Positions 27,936 through 40,038 of a stretch of 64,000 nt of DNA are shown piece after piece. Source of the stretch: Janthinobacterium lividum (GTDB lineage Bacteria; Pseudomonadota; Gammaproteobacteria; Burkholderiales; Burkholderiaceae_D); assembly GCF_023509035.1 (NCBI RefSeq), contig NZ_CP075583.1, forward strand, positions 992,001 to 1,056,000, written 5' to 3'. A program made the position numbers and the translations under genes. Below the pieces are notes generated by a model that was not told the DNA's origin, did no database searches, and saw only the letters and a program-made list of their open reading frames with translations. How positions within the stretch are numbered: position 1 is the first letter of the stretch; each line of letters starts with the position of its first letter.

Positions 27936-28460
27936 TTACAGCTCTGCGTCAGCCTGCAGCGCGATGCTGCGCTGCAGGGGCCAGGTCCAGATGCCGGACA
28001 GGCGCCACTCGCGTTTGTCGTTTTCCACCAGCACTTGCCAGCGGCTGCGCTCGAGCATCGGCAGCGCCACGGAAAAATTGCCGGCCGCATCGGGCTGCAC
28101 CAGCAGCTTGATATCCTTTTCCGGCAGGGTCGCATGCGCCAGATGCAGCTGCAGCGGCGCCTGATAGGCCTTGCCGAAGCTGTGCACGGAACCACTGAGG
28201 CGCGCTTGCGCCACGTCGTACGACAGGCTCGTATCCATCGCCAGGTCGCTGGCGATCGTGTCGCGCTTCAAATCCTGGTTGATCGCCTTGCCCTGCTTGT
28301 AATAATCGCCCACCACCAGCGCATCGGGCTGCGTAAACGCGATATAGCCCATGAAGCTGCCGACGACCACGGACAAGCCAGGGCCGATCATCAGCAGCCA
28401 TGGCCAGCGATGCTTGTACCACGGTGCAACCGGTGCTTGCAGTTTCAGACTGTCGGACAT
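27936..28460 (-). CDS. fixH: FixH/CcoH-like cbb3 oxidase assembly protein
   Basis: This 174-residue protein has one N-terminal TM helix (~20-42), a YYKQGKAINQDLKRD segment typical of FixH, and a C-terminal beta-sandwich domain in the periplasm. FixH/CcoH helps assemble the cbb3 oxidase. It is the last gene of the ccoNOQP-ccoG operon, the standard position. Confidence 0.88.
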   Translation of the reverse strand: MSDSLKLQAPVAPWYKHRWPWLLMIGPGLSVVVGSFMGYIAFTQPDALVVGDYYKQGKAINQDLKRDTIASDLAMDTSLSYDVAQARLSGSVHSFGKAYQAPLQLHLAHATLPEKDIKLLVQPDAAGNFSVALPMLERSRWQVLVENDKREWRLSGIWTWPLQRSIALQADAEL

Positions 28461-28514
28461 GATATTTCTCCTGTTTAATCAGCCAGTCCCCATGCGGGGA
28501 CCGGCCTTCCTACA

Positions 28515-29897
28515 TTAGCGCGGTACGATGAATACCGCGCTTTCACGCACATGCAGCGATGGGTCGTCCAGCGAGTGCAATTCGATCGCAATCTTGTTCG
28601 AACCCTTCTCGCCGACGCCGTGCGGTACGCGCAGGCGGATCGGCCAGCCCAGCGTTTCCGTCGGCTGCAAGGTCACTTCTTCACGCGTCAGCAAGGTCAG
28701 GCCCGGCAAGCCGGAAGCGCTGATTTTGAAATGCTGGGTTTGCTCCGACGTGTTCATGATCTGCAAGCGGTAGACGTTTTCGATCATGCCGTCTTCCACT
28801 TCGCGTCCCATCGAACCGCGGTCGCGGATCACGTCCATTTTCAGGGGCGTGCGCAGCGCCAGCGAAGTACACACGGCGATGATGATCAGGGCCAGGATGG
28901 AAGTGTAGATCAATACGCGCGGGCGCATGGCGCGCTGGCGGATCTGCTTCGAATTGAAGTTGTTTTCCATCGCATGGTCGGTACTGTAGCGTACCAGGCC
29001 ACGCGGCCGGTCGACCTTGTCCATCACGCTGTTGCAGGCATCGACGCAAGCGGCGCAGCCGATGCATTCATACTGCAGGCCGTTGCGGATATCGATACCG
29101 GTCGGACACACCTGCACGCACAGGGTACAGTCGATGCAATCGCCCAGCTTGTCGTTGTTGCCGGCCTTCTTGCTCAGTGCGCCACGTGGTTCGCCGCGCT
29201 TGGTATCGTAGGTGATGATCAGGGTGTCCTGGTCGAACATGGCGCTCTGGAAGCGCGCGTAGGGGCACATGTATTTGCACACCTGCTCGCGCAGCCAGCC
29301 CGCATTGCCGTAGGTTGCCAGGCTGTAGAACAAGACCCAGAACCATTCCCAAGGACCGAAATTGAGGGTGGTCACCGCGTGCGCCAGTTCCTTGATCGGC
29401 GTGAAGTAGCCGACAAAGGTAAAGCCCGTCCACAGGGCGATGGCGCCCCATACCAGGTGCTTGGCCGTCTTCTTGAACGCCTTGCGCACGGAGGGGCCTT
29501 GCTTGTCGAGGGCCATGCGCGCGCTGCGCGTGCCCTCGATGCGGCGTTCGACCCACAGGAAAATTTCCGTGTATACCGTTTGCGGGCAAGAGAACCCGCA
29601 CCACACCCGCCCGGCAATAGCCGTGACGAGGAACAACAAATACGCACAGATGATCAGCAGGGCCGCCAGATAGATGAAATCCTGGGGCCACAGCACGACG
29701 CCGAAAATGTAGAACTTGCGCGTGGTCAAATCGAACAGCAGGGCTTGCCTGCCATTCCAGGTCAACCACGGCAAGCCGTAGAACGCCAGCTGGGTAAGCC
29801 ATACGCATACCCATCGCCAGGTAGCGTAGCGTCCTTTGGCCTCGCGAGGGTAGATTTGCTCGCGGGCCGCATACATCTTGATGACTTGAGGTTCCAT
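28515..29897 (-). CDS. ccoG: Cytochrome c oxidase accessory protein CcoG (polyferredoxin)
   Basis: This 460-residue membrane ferredoxin has about five TM helices, a CGFSCPQTV motif and two [4Fe-4S] motifs (CIDCTLCVQVCPTGID and CIGCAACVDACN). A C-terminal Ig-like domain (~370-460) follows. CcoG, also called FixG or RdxA, reduces Cu(II) for delivery to the cbb3 CuB site. It starts 4 bp after ccoP. Confidence 0.95.
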   Translation of the reverse strand: MEPQVIKMYAAREQIYPREAKGRYATWRWVCVWLTQLAFYGLPWLTWNGRQALLFDLTTRKFYIFGVVLWPQDFIYLAALLIICAYLLFLVTAIAGRVWCGFSCPQTVYTEIFLWVERRIEGTRSARMALDKQGPSVRKAFKKTAKHLVWGAIALWTGFTFVGYFTPIKELAHAVTTLNFGPWEWFWVLFYSLATYGNAGWLREQVCKYMCPYARFQSAMFDQDTLIITYDTKRGEPRGALSKKAGNNDKLGDCIDCTLCVQVCPTGIDIRNGLQYECIGCAACVDACNSVMDKVDRPRGLVRYSTDHAMENNFNSKQIRQRAMRPRVLIYTSILALIIIAVCTSLALRTPLKMDVIRDRGSMGREVEDGMIENVYRLQIMNTSEQTQHFKISASGLPGLTLLTREEVTLQPTETLGWPIRLRVPHGVGEKGSNKIAIELHSLDDPSLHVRESAVFIVPR

Positions 29898-29901
29898 TAC
29901 A

Positions 29902-30822
29902 TCATTTCACGGGCGTCTGGGGATTCGACAGGCTCCAGACATACGCCGACAGCACGTGTACCTTGGATTCGCCGAGGAAATCGCTGAAGGCCGGCATGGT
30001 GTTGCTGCGTCCCTTGCGTACGGTTTCCATGATGGTATCGGCGCTGCCGCCGTACAGCCAGATCTTGTCCGTCAGGTTCGGTGAACCCAGCATCTGGTTG
30101 CCCTTCGCATCGGCGCCGTGACAGGCCATGCAGGCGCCAAACTTGGCCTTGCCCAGCACGGATTTGACAGGGTCCGAGGTCGAACCGGACAGGCTCAGCA
30201 CATAATGGGCCACGTTCTCGACATCCTTTTCGGAGCCCAGGGCGGCGCCCATCGGAGGCATCTGCCCATTGCGGCCGTGCATGATGGTGGTCTTGATGAT
30301 GTCGGGTTCACCGCCATACAGCCAGTCCTTGTCGGTCAGGTTGGGGAAGCCCTTGTTGCCGCGCGCATCCGAACCGTGGCATTGTGCGCAGTAGGTCAGG
30401 AACAAACGCTGGCCGATGGCTTGCGCCTGCGGATCGGCGGCCACCGTCTTCAAGTCCTGGCTCAGGTACTTGTTGAACAGGGGACCGTAGTCGGCTTCCG
30501 CCTTCTTCAGCTCTTCCTCGTACTGGCCCGTCGATTTCCAGCCCAGGCTGCCGGCATAGTTGCCCAGGCCCGGATACAGGAACAGGTAGGCCAGCGCGAA
30601 AACGATGGTGATGTAGAACAGCCACATCCACCAGCGCGGCATCGGCGTGTTGAGTTCCTTCAAGTCCTCGTCCCAGACGTGGCCCGTGGTGCCGTCGGCG
30701 GGGGCGCCCTCGACCACTTTGATTTTCGACTGCGAGTACAGCAGGATGCCGCAGCCGATGATGCCCAGCAGGGACAGCACGATGATGTAGATATTCCAGA
30801 AGCCATTGGTAAAATCAGCCAT
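29902..30822 (-). CDS. ccoP: cbb3 cytochrome oxidase, diheme subunit III
   Basis: This 306-residue protein has two N-terminal TM helices, then two cytochrome c domains with heme motifs CAQCH and CMACH and distal Met candidates. It passes electrons from soluble c-type cytochromes to CcoO and CcoN. The start overlaps the ccoQ 3' end by 8 bp. Confidence 0.96.
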   Translation of the reverse strand: MADFTNGFWNIYIIVLSLLGIIGCGILLYSQSKIKVVEGAPADGTTGHVWDEDLKELNTPMPRWWMWLFYITIVFALAYLFLYPGLGNYAGSLGWKSTGQYEEELKKAEADYGPLFNKYLSQDLKTVAADPQAQAIGQRLFLTYCAQCHGSDARGNKGFPNLTDKDWLYGGEPDIIKTTIMHGRNGQMPPMGAALGSEKDVENVAHYVLSLSGSTSDPVKSVLGKAKFGACMACHGADAKGNQMLGSPNLTDKIWLYGGSADTIMETVRKGRSNTMPAFSDFLGESKVHVLSAYVWSLSNPQTPVK

Positions 30823-31018
30823 GGTTGCGCTCCTTCGCCACGCTCATCTCGGCCTCGGCCGGATAGTCCAATGCGTCATCGGCGAACGGCAAGCGTGCCG
30901 CCGCGTCGAAATCGCTATTGCTGCGGCTGAACGTCCACCACAGGATGCCCACGAACGTCGTAAAGGAAACCACCGTCATGACGCTGCTGGCGCTGTCAAA
31001 CAGGTTTTCGATTGCCAT
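30815..31018 (-). CDS. ccoQ: cbb3 oxidase small subunit
   Basis: This 67-residue protein has a single TM helix (VMTVVSFTTFVGILWWTFS). Its size and place between ccoO and ccoP define it as CcoQ, which stabilises the complex. Its stop overlaps the ccoP start. Confidence 0.9.
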   Translation of the reverse strand: MAIENLFDSASSVMTVVSFTTFVGILWWTFSRSNSDFDAAARLPFADDALDYPAEAEMSVAKERNHG

Positions 31019-31019
31019 G

Positions 31020-31634
31020 CTAATTCCTTGTTTTGATTAATGTACCGAGGCCTTGCAGATAGGCGACCAGGGCGTCTTCTTCCGTCTTGTCCTGCAGCTG
31101 CGCCGGGCCGGCGGCGATCTCTTCATCGCTGTACGGCTGGCCCAGGCGTTTCAGGGCGCGCATCTTCGGCATGATCTCGTCAGGCACCAGCTTGGTCTTC
31201 GCCAGCCATGGGTAGGCCGGCATGTTCGACTCGGGCACCACGTCGCGCGGGTCGTTCAAGTGCGTGCGGTGCCATTCATCGCTGTAGCGGGCGCCCACGC
31301 GGGCCAGGTCGGGCCCCGTGCGCTTGGAACCCCATTGGAACGGACGGTCGTAGACGAACTCGCCAGCGACCGAATAGTGGCCATAGCGTTCCGTTTCCGC
31401 GCGCAGCGGACGCACCATCTGCGAGTGGCAGTTGTAGCAGCCTTCGCGCACGTAAATGTCGCGGCCCGCCAGGCGCAGCGGCGAATACGGCTTCAGGCCG
31501 GCGACCGGCTCCGTTGTGCTCTTCTGGAAGAACAGGGGGACGATCTCGACGGCGCCGCCGATGCTGATCACCACCGTGACCAGGGCGATCAGCAGCCAGG
31601 GGTTTCTCTCAATCCATGCATGTGAAAATTTCAT
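31020..31634 (-). CDS. ccoO: cbb3 cytochrome oxidase, monoheme subunit II
   Basis: This 204-residue protein has one N-terminal TM anchor and a periplasmic cytochrome c domain with CYNCH in the conserved [13 protein letters not shown] context. It is the electron donor to the catalytic subunit CcoN and lies 15 bp downstream of it. Confidence 0.96.
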   Translation of the reverse strand: MKFSHAWIERNPWLLIALVTVVISIGGAVEIVPLFFQKSTTEPVAGLKPYSPLRLAGRDIYVREGCYNCHSQMVRPLRAETERYGHYSVAGEFVYDRPFQWGSKRTGPDLARVGARYSDEWHRTHLNDPRDVVPESNMPAYPWLAKTKLVPDEIMPKMRALKRLGQPYSDEEIAAGPAQLQDKTEEDALVAYLQGLGTLIKTRN

Positions 31635-31649
31635 TTGCTTTCGCTCCTA

Positions 31650-33077
31650 TCAGGCGTGCGCCGCGTTCAGTTCCGGAATGCGGGCGACGGGGAGTTTGCT
31701 GCCGCGCAGCGTCATCCAGGTGTTGTAGCCCATGATGCACATACCCGACAGGTACAGCAGGCCGCCGGCCACGCGCACCACGTAGTACGGATACGTCGCT
31801 TTTACGCTCTCGACAAAGGTGTAGGTCAGGGTGCCGTCCGGATTGACCGCGCGCCACATCAGGCCCTGCATCACGCCGGCGATCCACATGGCGGCGATGT
31901 ACAGCACGATGCCGATGGTGGCCACCCAGAAGTGCACGTCGACCAGGCGCGTGCTGTGCATCTGCGTGCGGCCCGCCAGGCGCGGCAGCAGGTAGTAGAT
32001 CGAACCCATGGTGATGAAGCCCACCCAGCCCAGGGCGCCCGCATGCACGTGGGCAACGGTCCAGTCGGTGTAGTGCGACAGCGAGTTGATGGTCTTGATC
32101 GACATCATCGGACCTTCGAAGGTGGCGATGCCGTAGAACGACAGCGAGACGATCATGAATTTCAGGATCGGATCGGTGCGCAGCTTGTGCCAGGCGCCCG
32201 ACAGGGTCATGATGCCGTTGATCATGCCGCCCCAGCTTGGTGCCAGCAGGACCAGCGAGAAGACCATGCCGATCGATTGTGTCCAGTCAGGCAAGGCCGT
32301 GTAGTGCAGGTGATGCGGGCCCGCCCACATGTAGGTGAAGATCAGCGCCCAGAAGTGGACGATGGACAAACGGTACGAGTACACGGGGCGCTCGGCCTGT
32401 TTCGGGATGAAGTAGTAGACCATGCCCAGGTAGCCGGCGGTCAGGATGAAACCCACCGCGTTATGGCCGTACCACCACTGGATCATGGCGTCCTGCACGC
32501 CCGCATAGGCGGAATACGATTTGGTGAACGAGGCTGGCATGACGGCGCCATTGACCACGTGCAAAATCGTCACGGCCAGGATGTAGGCGCCGAAGAACCA
32601 GTTGGCCACGTAGATGTGCTTGACCTTGCGCTTGATCAGGGTGCCGAAGAACACGATGGCGTAGGCGATCCAGACGACGGCGATGAGGATGGCGATAGGC
32701 CATTCCAGTTCCGCGTATTCCTTGCCGCGGGTCAGGCCCATGGGCAGGCTGACGACTGCGCACAGGATCACCGCTTGCCAGCCCCAGAAGGTGAAAGCAG
32801 CCAGCTTGTCGGAAAACAGGCGCACCTGGCAGGTGCGCTGGACAACGTAGTACGAGGTGGCGAACAGGCCGCAGATGCCGAAGGCGAAAATCACCGCATT
32901 CGTGTGCAGCGGACGCAAACGTCCGTATGTCAGCCAAGGTATGTCGAGGTTCAGGGCAGGCCAGGCTAGCTGAGCGGCGATGATAACGCCAACCAGCATG
33001 CCGATGATGCCCCATACCACAGTAGCGACCGCGAATTGCTTCACGATCTTGTAGTTATAGTTCAGCGATTGATCCAC
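31650..33077 (-). CDS. ccoN: cbb3 cytochrome oxidase, catalytic subunit I
   Basis: This 475-residue protein has twelve TM helices and the heme-copper ligands in conserved settings, for example [26 protein letters not shown] and [14 protein letters not shown]. It reduces O2 to water at high affinity and pumps protons. It leads ccoNOQP-ccoG-fixH. A perfect FNR box is centred about 75 bp upstream of the start. Confidence 0.97.
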   Translation of the reverse strand: MDQSLNYNYKIVKQFAVATVVWGIIGMLVGVIIAAQLAWPALNLDIPWLTYGRLRPLHTNAVIFAFGICGLFATSYYVVQRTCQVRLFSDKLAAFTFWGWQAVILCAVVSLPMGLTRGKEYAELEWPIAILIAVVWIAYAIVFFGTLIKRKVKHIYVANWFFGAYILAVTILHVVNGAVMPASFTKSYSAYAGVQDAMIQWWYGHNAVGFILTAGYLGMVYYFIPKQAERPVYSYRLSIVHFWALIFTYMWAGPHHLHYTALPDWTQSIGMVFSLVLLAPSWGGMINGIMTLSGAWHKLRTDPILKFMIVSLSFYGIATFEGPMMSIKTINSLSHYTDWTVAHVHAGALGWVGFITMGSIYYLLPRLAGRTQMHSTRLVDVHFWVATIGIVLYIAAMWIAGVMQGLMWRAVNPDGTLTYTFVESVKATYPYYVVRVAGGLLYLSGMCIMGYNTWMTLRGSKLPVARIPELNAAHA

Positions 33078-33145
33078 AAAGACTCTCCCTGGAATTACTA
33101 TTTATGATGGTGGCCAGAGAGTAAGTGTTTGAAGGCGAAAAAACT

Positions 33146-33159
33146 TTGATGTGGATCAA
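33146..33159 (-). promoter_or_regulatory. FNR box of cco operon (class II promoter)
   Basis: TTGATGTGGATCAA is a perfect TTGAT-N4-ATCAA site. On the minus strand a -10 element TACTCT lies at 33118-33123, its centre 32 bp from the box centre. That is the geometry of an FNR-activated promoter with the box near -41.5. Transcription should start near 33111. The rest of the spacer, 33160-33306, shows nothing I can name. Confidence 0.9.
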
Positions 33160-33306
33160 AATTCCCCGGATGAAATAAGGGTAGCGAACTGGCATCGAAA
33201 TAAAGTGATATTTCGGTCAAAAAAGCCATGCAAGATCCCTGCAATCAGGGCTTGTTGTGGTGAGGCGCCGGCCATGGCGTGCAGGACGCCAGCCGGGCTG
33301 GTGAGG

Positions 33307-33483
33307 TCAGGGATGCGGTTCGTCGGGCGCCGGCTTGGCCGGCGTATCGTCGTCCTGCAGCACGCGCAGGCCCGGTCCGACGAGGTCGTCGAACTGGCCG
33401 CTGTCCGAGGCTGTGAAATACACCCACAGGGCGATGAAGACGACCACGACGCTTAAGGGGATGAGCAGGTACAGTGCTTCCAT
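33307..33483 (-). CDS. ccoS: cbb3 oxidase maturation protein CcoS
   Basis: This 58-residue protein has one N-terminal TM helix (MEALYLLIPLSVVVVFIALW) followed by VYFTASDSGQFDDLVGPG, the typical CcoS signature in which a small acidic segment follows the helix. CcoS is needed to load heme and copper into the oxidase. It lies 3 bp downstream of ccoI. Confidence 0.9.
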   Translation of the reverse strand: MEALYLLIPLSVVVVFIALWVYFTASDSGQFDDLVGPGLRVLQDDDTPAKPAPDEPHP

Positions 33484-33486
33484 GGT

Positions 33487-35919
<2,433 letters not shown>

Positions 35920-35941
35920 AGGTTTGGTTTCGTGCGTCTTT

Positions 35942-36700
35942 TCATGGATGGCCCGTGACGCACAGGGCGTCGAGCCAGCCCAGCGAGACGCCATTCGCGG
36001 CGCGCAGCAGGCCCAGCAAGCCAAAGCTCAGCACCAGCAAGCCGCTGGCGATGCGCACGGGACGGCGCTGCATCTGCGCGCGCAGCCGCGTGCCCAGCAA
36101 GCCCATGCCCAGCAGGGTCGGGAGGGTGCCCAGGCCGAAGGCGGCCATGGCGGCCGCGCCGTTCAGGGCCGAGCCTTGCAGCATGGCCGTCAGCAAGGCG
36201 CTGTAGACCATGCCGCACGGCACCCAGCCCCACAGGCCACCCACGGCCAGCGCCTTGAGTGGCGTGTCCATCGGCATCAGGGGTTTCAACAGGGGGCGCA
36301 CGCGGCGCCAGACGATATTGCCGGCCGCTTCCAGATGGGCCAGGCCGCGCCAGGCATCCATCAGGTACAGGCCCAGCGCGACGAGCATCAGGTTGGCCAG
36401 CCAGTAGCCGGCCACTTGCAGGGACGCCAGGTGCAGCATGCCGGCGCCCGCCAGGCTGCCGGCCATGGCGCCGGCCAGCATGTAGCTGGCTATGCGCCCG
36501 CCGTTATACGCCAGTACGCGCAGCACGTTGGTGTGCGGCGCGGGGCGCGCCACGGCGATGGAAATGACCGGGCGGACAGGTGCCGCCGGTGCGCCGCCGC
36601 TGAGCGACAGGGCGCCGACGATGCCGCCGCACATGCCGATGCAGTGCACGCTGCCGGCCAGGCCGACCATGAACAGCGGCAAGAGGCTCAAGGCATTCAT
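35942..36700 (-). CDS. TauE/SafE-family membrane protein of cco cluster
   Basis: This 252-residue protein has about six TM helices and begins with LFMVGLAGSVHCIGMCGGIVG, the HCxxMCGG signature of the DsbD/UreH-like SafE branch. Such proteins sit beside ccoI and ccoS in many proteobacteria and probably serve metal or thiol transport during oxidase assembly, but no reaction is established. It lies between ccoI and hemN in the same direction. Confidence 0.8.
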   Translation of the reverse strand: MNALSLLPLFMVGLAGSVHCIGMCGGIVGALSLSGGAPAAPVRPVISIAVARPAPHTNVLRVLAYNGGRIASYMLAGAMAGSLAGAGMLHLASLQVAGYWLANLMLVALGLYLMDAWRGLAHLEAAGNIVWRRVRPLLKPLMPMDTPLKALAVGGLWGWVPCGMVYSALLTAMLQGSALNGAAAMAAFGLGTLPTLLGMGLLGTRLRAQMQRRPVRIASGLLVLSFGLLGLLRAANGVSLGWLDALCVTGHP

Positions 36701-36709
36701 CGCGTGGCG

Positions 36710-38156
36710 CTACACCGTTTTCGAGTAGCGCAGCGGCTGCACCGCGTCCGGCGCCGCGTTGGCGCGGGCCTGCGTCAGGTAGCGGTCGAAGACCATGCAG
36801 ATATTGCGGATCAGCAAGCGCCCTTTCGGCGTCACCGTCAGCCAGTCTTCCTCGATGACGAGCAAGCCGTCACGCGCCAGTTCGCGCAGCTTTTCCAGCT
36901 CGGCGGCGAAATAGCTGCGGAATTTGACGGGGTGCGCTTGCTCGATGGTGGCGATCGACAATTCGAAATTGCACATCAGCATCTGGATGATGATACGGCG
37001 CAACAAATCATCGGTATCGAGCTTGATGCCGCGAGCGATCGGCAGCACGCCTTCGTCGAGCTTTTCGTAGTAGGCATCGAGTGTCTTTTCATTCTGGCTG
37101 TAGACGGCACCCACCGAGCTGATGGCCGACACGCCGCAGGCGATCAGGTCCGCCTCCGCGCGCGTCGAATATCCCTGGAAGTTGCGGTGCAAGCGGCCTT
37201 GCCGCTGCGCCACGGCCAGGTCGTCCGTCGGCTTGGCGAAATGGTCCATGCCGATGTACACATAACCGGCTGCCGTCAGGCGCGCGATGCACAGGCCCAG
37301 CATGGCCAGCTTGGTGGCGCTGTCGGGCATGTCGGCGTCGAGGATGCGGCGCTGCGGCTTGAACAGGTGCGGCATGTGCGCGTAGTGGTACAGGGCGATG
37401 CGGTCGGGGCTGGCGGAAATCACCTTGCGCAAGGTTTCCGTCATGGTGTCCAGGCTTTGCTTGGGCAGGCCGTAGATCAGGTCGATGCTGATCGAGCGGA
37501 AACCGGCGTCGCGCGCCGCTTGCATGATGGCCACCGTTTCCGCTTCCGGCTGGATGCGGTTGACGGCCTTCTGCACGTCGGCATCGAAATCCTGTACGCC
37601 CAGGCTGATGCGGTTGAAACCTTGCGCGCGCAGCAAAAACGCGTTCGCGCGACACGGTGCGCGGGTCGATCTCGATCGAATATTCGCCGTCATCATCGGA
37701 AGCGAACTCGAAATGCTGGCGCAGGTGCGCCATCAGTTCATCCATCTGCTTTTCGCTCAGGTAGGTCGGCGTGCCGCCGCCGAAATGCAGCTGCTCGATC
37801 TGGTTCATGCCGGCAAACAGCTTGCCCTGCATGGCGATTTCCTGTTTCAGATAGCTGAGATAGGTGGCGGCCTTGCTGCGGTCTTTCGTGATGATCTTGT
37901 TGCAGGCGCAGTAGTAGCACAGGGTGTCGCAAAACGGCACGTGCACGTACAGCGACAGCGGACGGCGGCCGCCGCGCATGCGTAGCGCGGCCAGCGCTTC
38001 GAGGAAGTTGCCGTAGCCAAAGTCGGCATTGAAACGGTCGGCGGTCGGATAGGACGTGTAGCGGGGGCCGGACTGGCTCATCTTGCCGATGATGACCGGG
38101 TCGAATTCGACGACGGCGTCCAGGTCGGCGGAAGCACTGCTGAGTAGTGTAGGCAT
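36710..38156 (-). CDS. hemN: Oxygen-independent coproporphyrinogen III dehydrogenase HemN, frameshifted
   Basis: This ~481-residue radical SAM enzyme has the cluster motif CDTLCYYCAC in HVPFCDTLCYYCACNKI, then HFGGGTPTYL, IEIDPR, QGFNRISLGVQDF and IYGLPKQ. It makes protoporphyrinogen IX precursor for heme without oxygen. The frame breaks at the A5 run 37635-37639. Removing one base restores SRERVLLRAQGFNR. Its place next to the cco and FNR-controlled genes fits heme supply for cbb3 at low oxygen. Confidence 0.92.
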
Positions 38157-38181
38157 GATGTGTGTAAGGTCTTGAAAGGTG

Positions 38182-39843
38182 TTAGGCGGCCAGGCGTTTC
38201 AGAGCGGCGGGTTTGCCGGTGTTCGCGGCGCCTCCCTTGCCGCCAGGCATGACGACGCGGCGCGGTGGCGGCATCTTGCCGAAATTGAACAGGCTCACGG
38301 CTTGCGACAGGCTGGCCGCTTCTTCCGCCAGGCGCGTGGCAGCCGCGGCGGCTTCTTCCACCAGGGCCGCGTTTTGCTGTGTCACCTGGTCCATGTGGGC
38401 GATGGCCTGGTTGACCTGGTCGACGCCGATGCTTTGTTCGCGCGAAGCGATGGAAATTTCCTGCATGATGGCCGTTACCTGCTTGACCGAGCTGACCACT
38501 TGTTCCATGGTGGCGCCGGCGCGGTTCACCTGCAGCATGCCGGCGCCCACCTTGCCGACGGAAATTTCAATGAGTTGCTTGATATCCTTGGCCGCCACGG
38601 ACGAGCGCTGCGCCAGGTTGCGCACTTCGCCCGCCACCACGGCGAAGCCCCGGCCCTGCTCGCCAGCCCGCGCCGCTTCCACTGCCGCGTTCAGGGCCAG
38701 GATGTTGGTCTGGAAGGCGATGCCTTCGATCAAGCCGATGATGTCGACGATTTTCTTCGACGAGGTGTTGATCTCGTCCATGGTGGTGATCACTTCGGCC
38801 ACGATTTCGCCGCCCTGCACGGCCACTTTCGAGGCGGCCACGGCCAGCTCGTTCGCCTGCACCGAGTTGTCCGCGTTCTGTTTCACCGTCGACGAGAATT
38901 CCTCGATGCTCGAGGCCGTCTCTTCCAGGCTGGCCGCCTGCGATTCCGTGCGGCCCGAGAGGTCCATATTGCCGACGGCGATTTGCTTGGTGGCCACGGC
39001 CATAGTTTCCACGTTGATGCGCACGTCGCGGATGGTGGCGATCAGGTTGCTGTTCATCTGTTGCAGCGCGCGCAGCAATTGCCCCATTTCATCCGTGCTT
39101 TCCGTCTCGAAACTGCCCGACAGGTCGCCGGCGGCAATCGCCCGCGCGCCGTTCAAGGCCTTGCCCAGCGGCTTGAGCACGGACATGCGCAAGGTGTACC
39201 AGAGGAAAACGTTGATCAGGAAGCCGAACAGGGTGGCGCCGAAGATGGCGTAATTGGTGATCTTGCCGCCGCTGGCGAACAGGCTGATGACGCACACCAG
39301 CAATTGCAAACAGTTGACGATGGAGGTGGCGGCCCAGATGCGCAGGTTGAGCGACATGTGCGTCAGCTTGTGCAGCAAATGCGCCAGGCCAGGGCGCACG
39401 ATCTGCCCGTTCTTGATGACGATGTTGCCGCCTTCCTTGTTGCGGATGGCCGCATAGGCTTCCTCGGCCGCCTTGACCTGGTCTTTGTCGGCTTTTACGC
39501 GCACCGACATGTAGCCGATGGTCTTGCCCGCTTCGCGGATGGGCGTGACGTTGGCGCGCACCCAGTAAAAGTCGCCGTTCTTGCAGCGGTTCTTGACCAG
39601 GCCCGTCCACGGCGTGCCGGCCTGGATCGAGGCCCACAGGTCGGCAAACGCTTCGGCCGGCATGTCCGGGTGGCGCACGATGTTTTGGGGCGAACCGAGC
39701 AGCTCTGCCTCGCTGAAGCCGCTGACCTGACTGAAGTACGGGTTCACATACACGATATTGCCGTTCATATCCGTTTTCGACACGATGGCCTGATCGTCCA
39801 AGACGAGGACTTCACGGTTAGTCACTGGCAAATTTTGGCGCAT
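38182..39843 (-). CDS. Aer-like energy-taxis chemoreceptor (PAS-TM-HAMP-MCP)
   Basis: This 553-residue protein has an N-terminal PAS domain (~15-125; [28 protein letters not shown]) resembling Aer, which binds FAD. Two TM helices near 165-215 without a periplasmic domain are followed by HAMP. The MCP signalling domain has the conserved hairpin tip ([18 protein letters not shown]). The start at 39843 has an AGGAAG site. A perfect FNR box with a good -10 lies upstream, so the cell probably makes this redox or oxygen taxis receptor under low oxygen. Confidence 0.9.
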   Translation of the reverse strand: MRQNLPVTNREVLVLDDQAIVSKTDMNGNIVYVNPYFSQVSGFSEAELLGSPQNIVRHPDMPAEAFADLWASIQAGTPWTGLVKNRCKNGDFYWVRANVTPIREAGKTIGYMSVRVKADKDQVKAAEEAYAAIRNKEGGNIVIKNGQIVRPGLAHLLHKLTHMSLNLRIWAATSIVNCLQLLVCVISLFASGGKITNYAIFGATLFGFLINVFLWYTLRMSVLKPLGKALNGARAIAAGDLSGSFETESTDEMGQLLRALQQMNSNLIATIRDVRINVETMAVATKQIAVGNMDLSGRTESQAASLEETASSIEEFSSTVKQNADNSVQANELAVAASKVAVQGGEIVAEVITTMDEINTSSKKIVDIIGLIEGIAFQTNILALNAAVEAARAGEQGRGFAVVAGEVRNLAQRSSVAAKDIKQLIEISVGKVGAGMLQVNRAGATMEQVVSSVKQVTAIMQEISIASREQSIGVDQVNQAIAHMDQVTQQNAALVEEAAAAATRLAEEAASLSQAVSLFNFGKMPPPRRVVMPGGKGGAANTGKPAALKRLAA

Positions 39844-39942
39844 GGTCGCGGCTTCCTGATCAGTTAAAGAGCTAATTGGTGAGTAAGACTTGCACGATTG
39901 CAAGAATGGAGATCAGTGTAAGGAGTCGCCTGCGCAAATTTA

Positions 39943-39956
39943 TTGATGTAGATCAA
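39943..39956 (-). promoter_or_regulatory. FNR box of Aer-like receptor gene
   Basis: TTGATGTAGATCAA is a perfect FNR site, 100 bp upstream of the start at 39843. A minus-strand -10 TACACT lies at 39915-39920, its centre 32 bp from the box centre, the same spacing as at ccoN. The two boxes share 13 of 14 bases. Confidence 0.88.
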
Positions 39957-40038
39957 AATCCTCCAGATTGGTCGTGCTTGCGCGCATTTAGGGATATCAA
40001 TGCAGCATTGTTTTAAAGTTACTGGTTGCCAGCGGCGG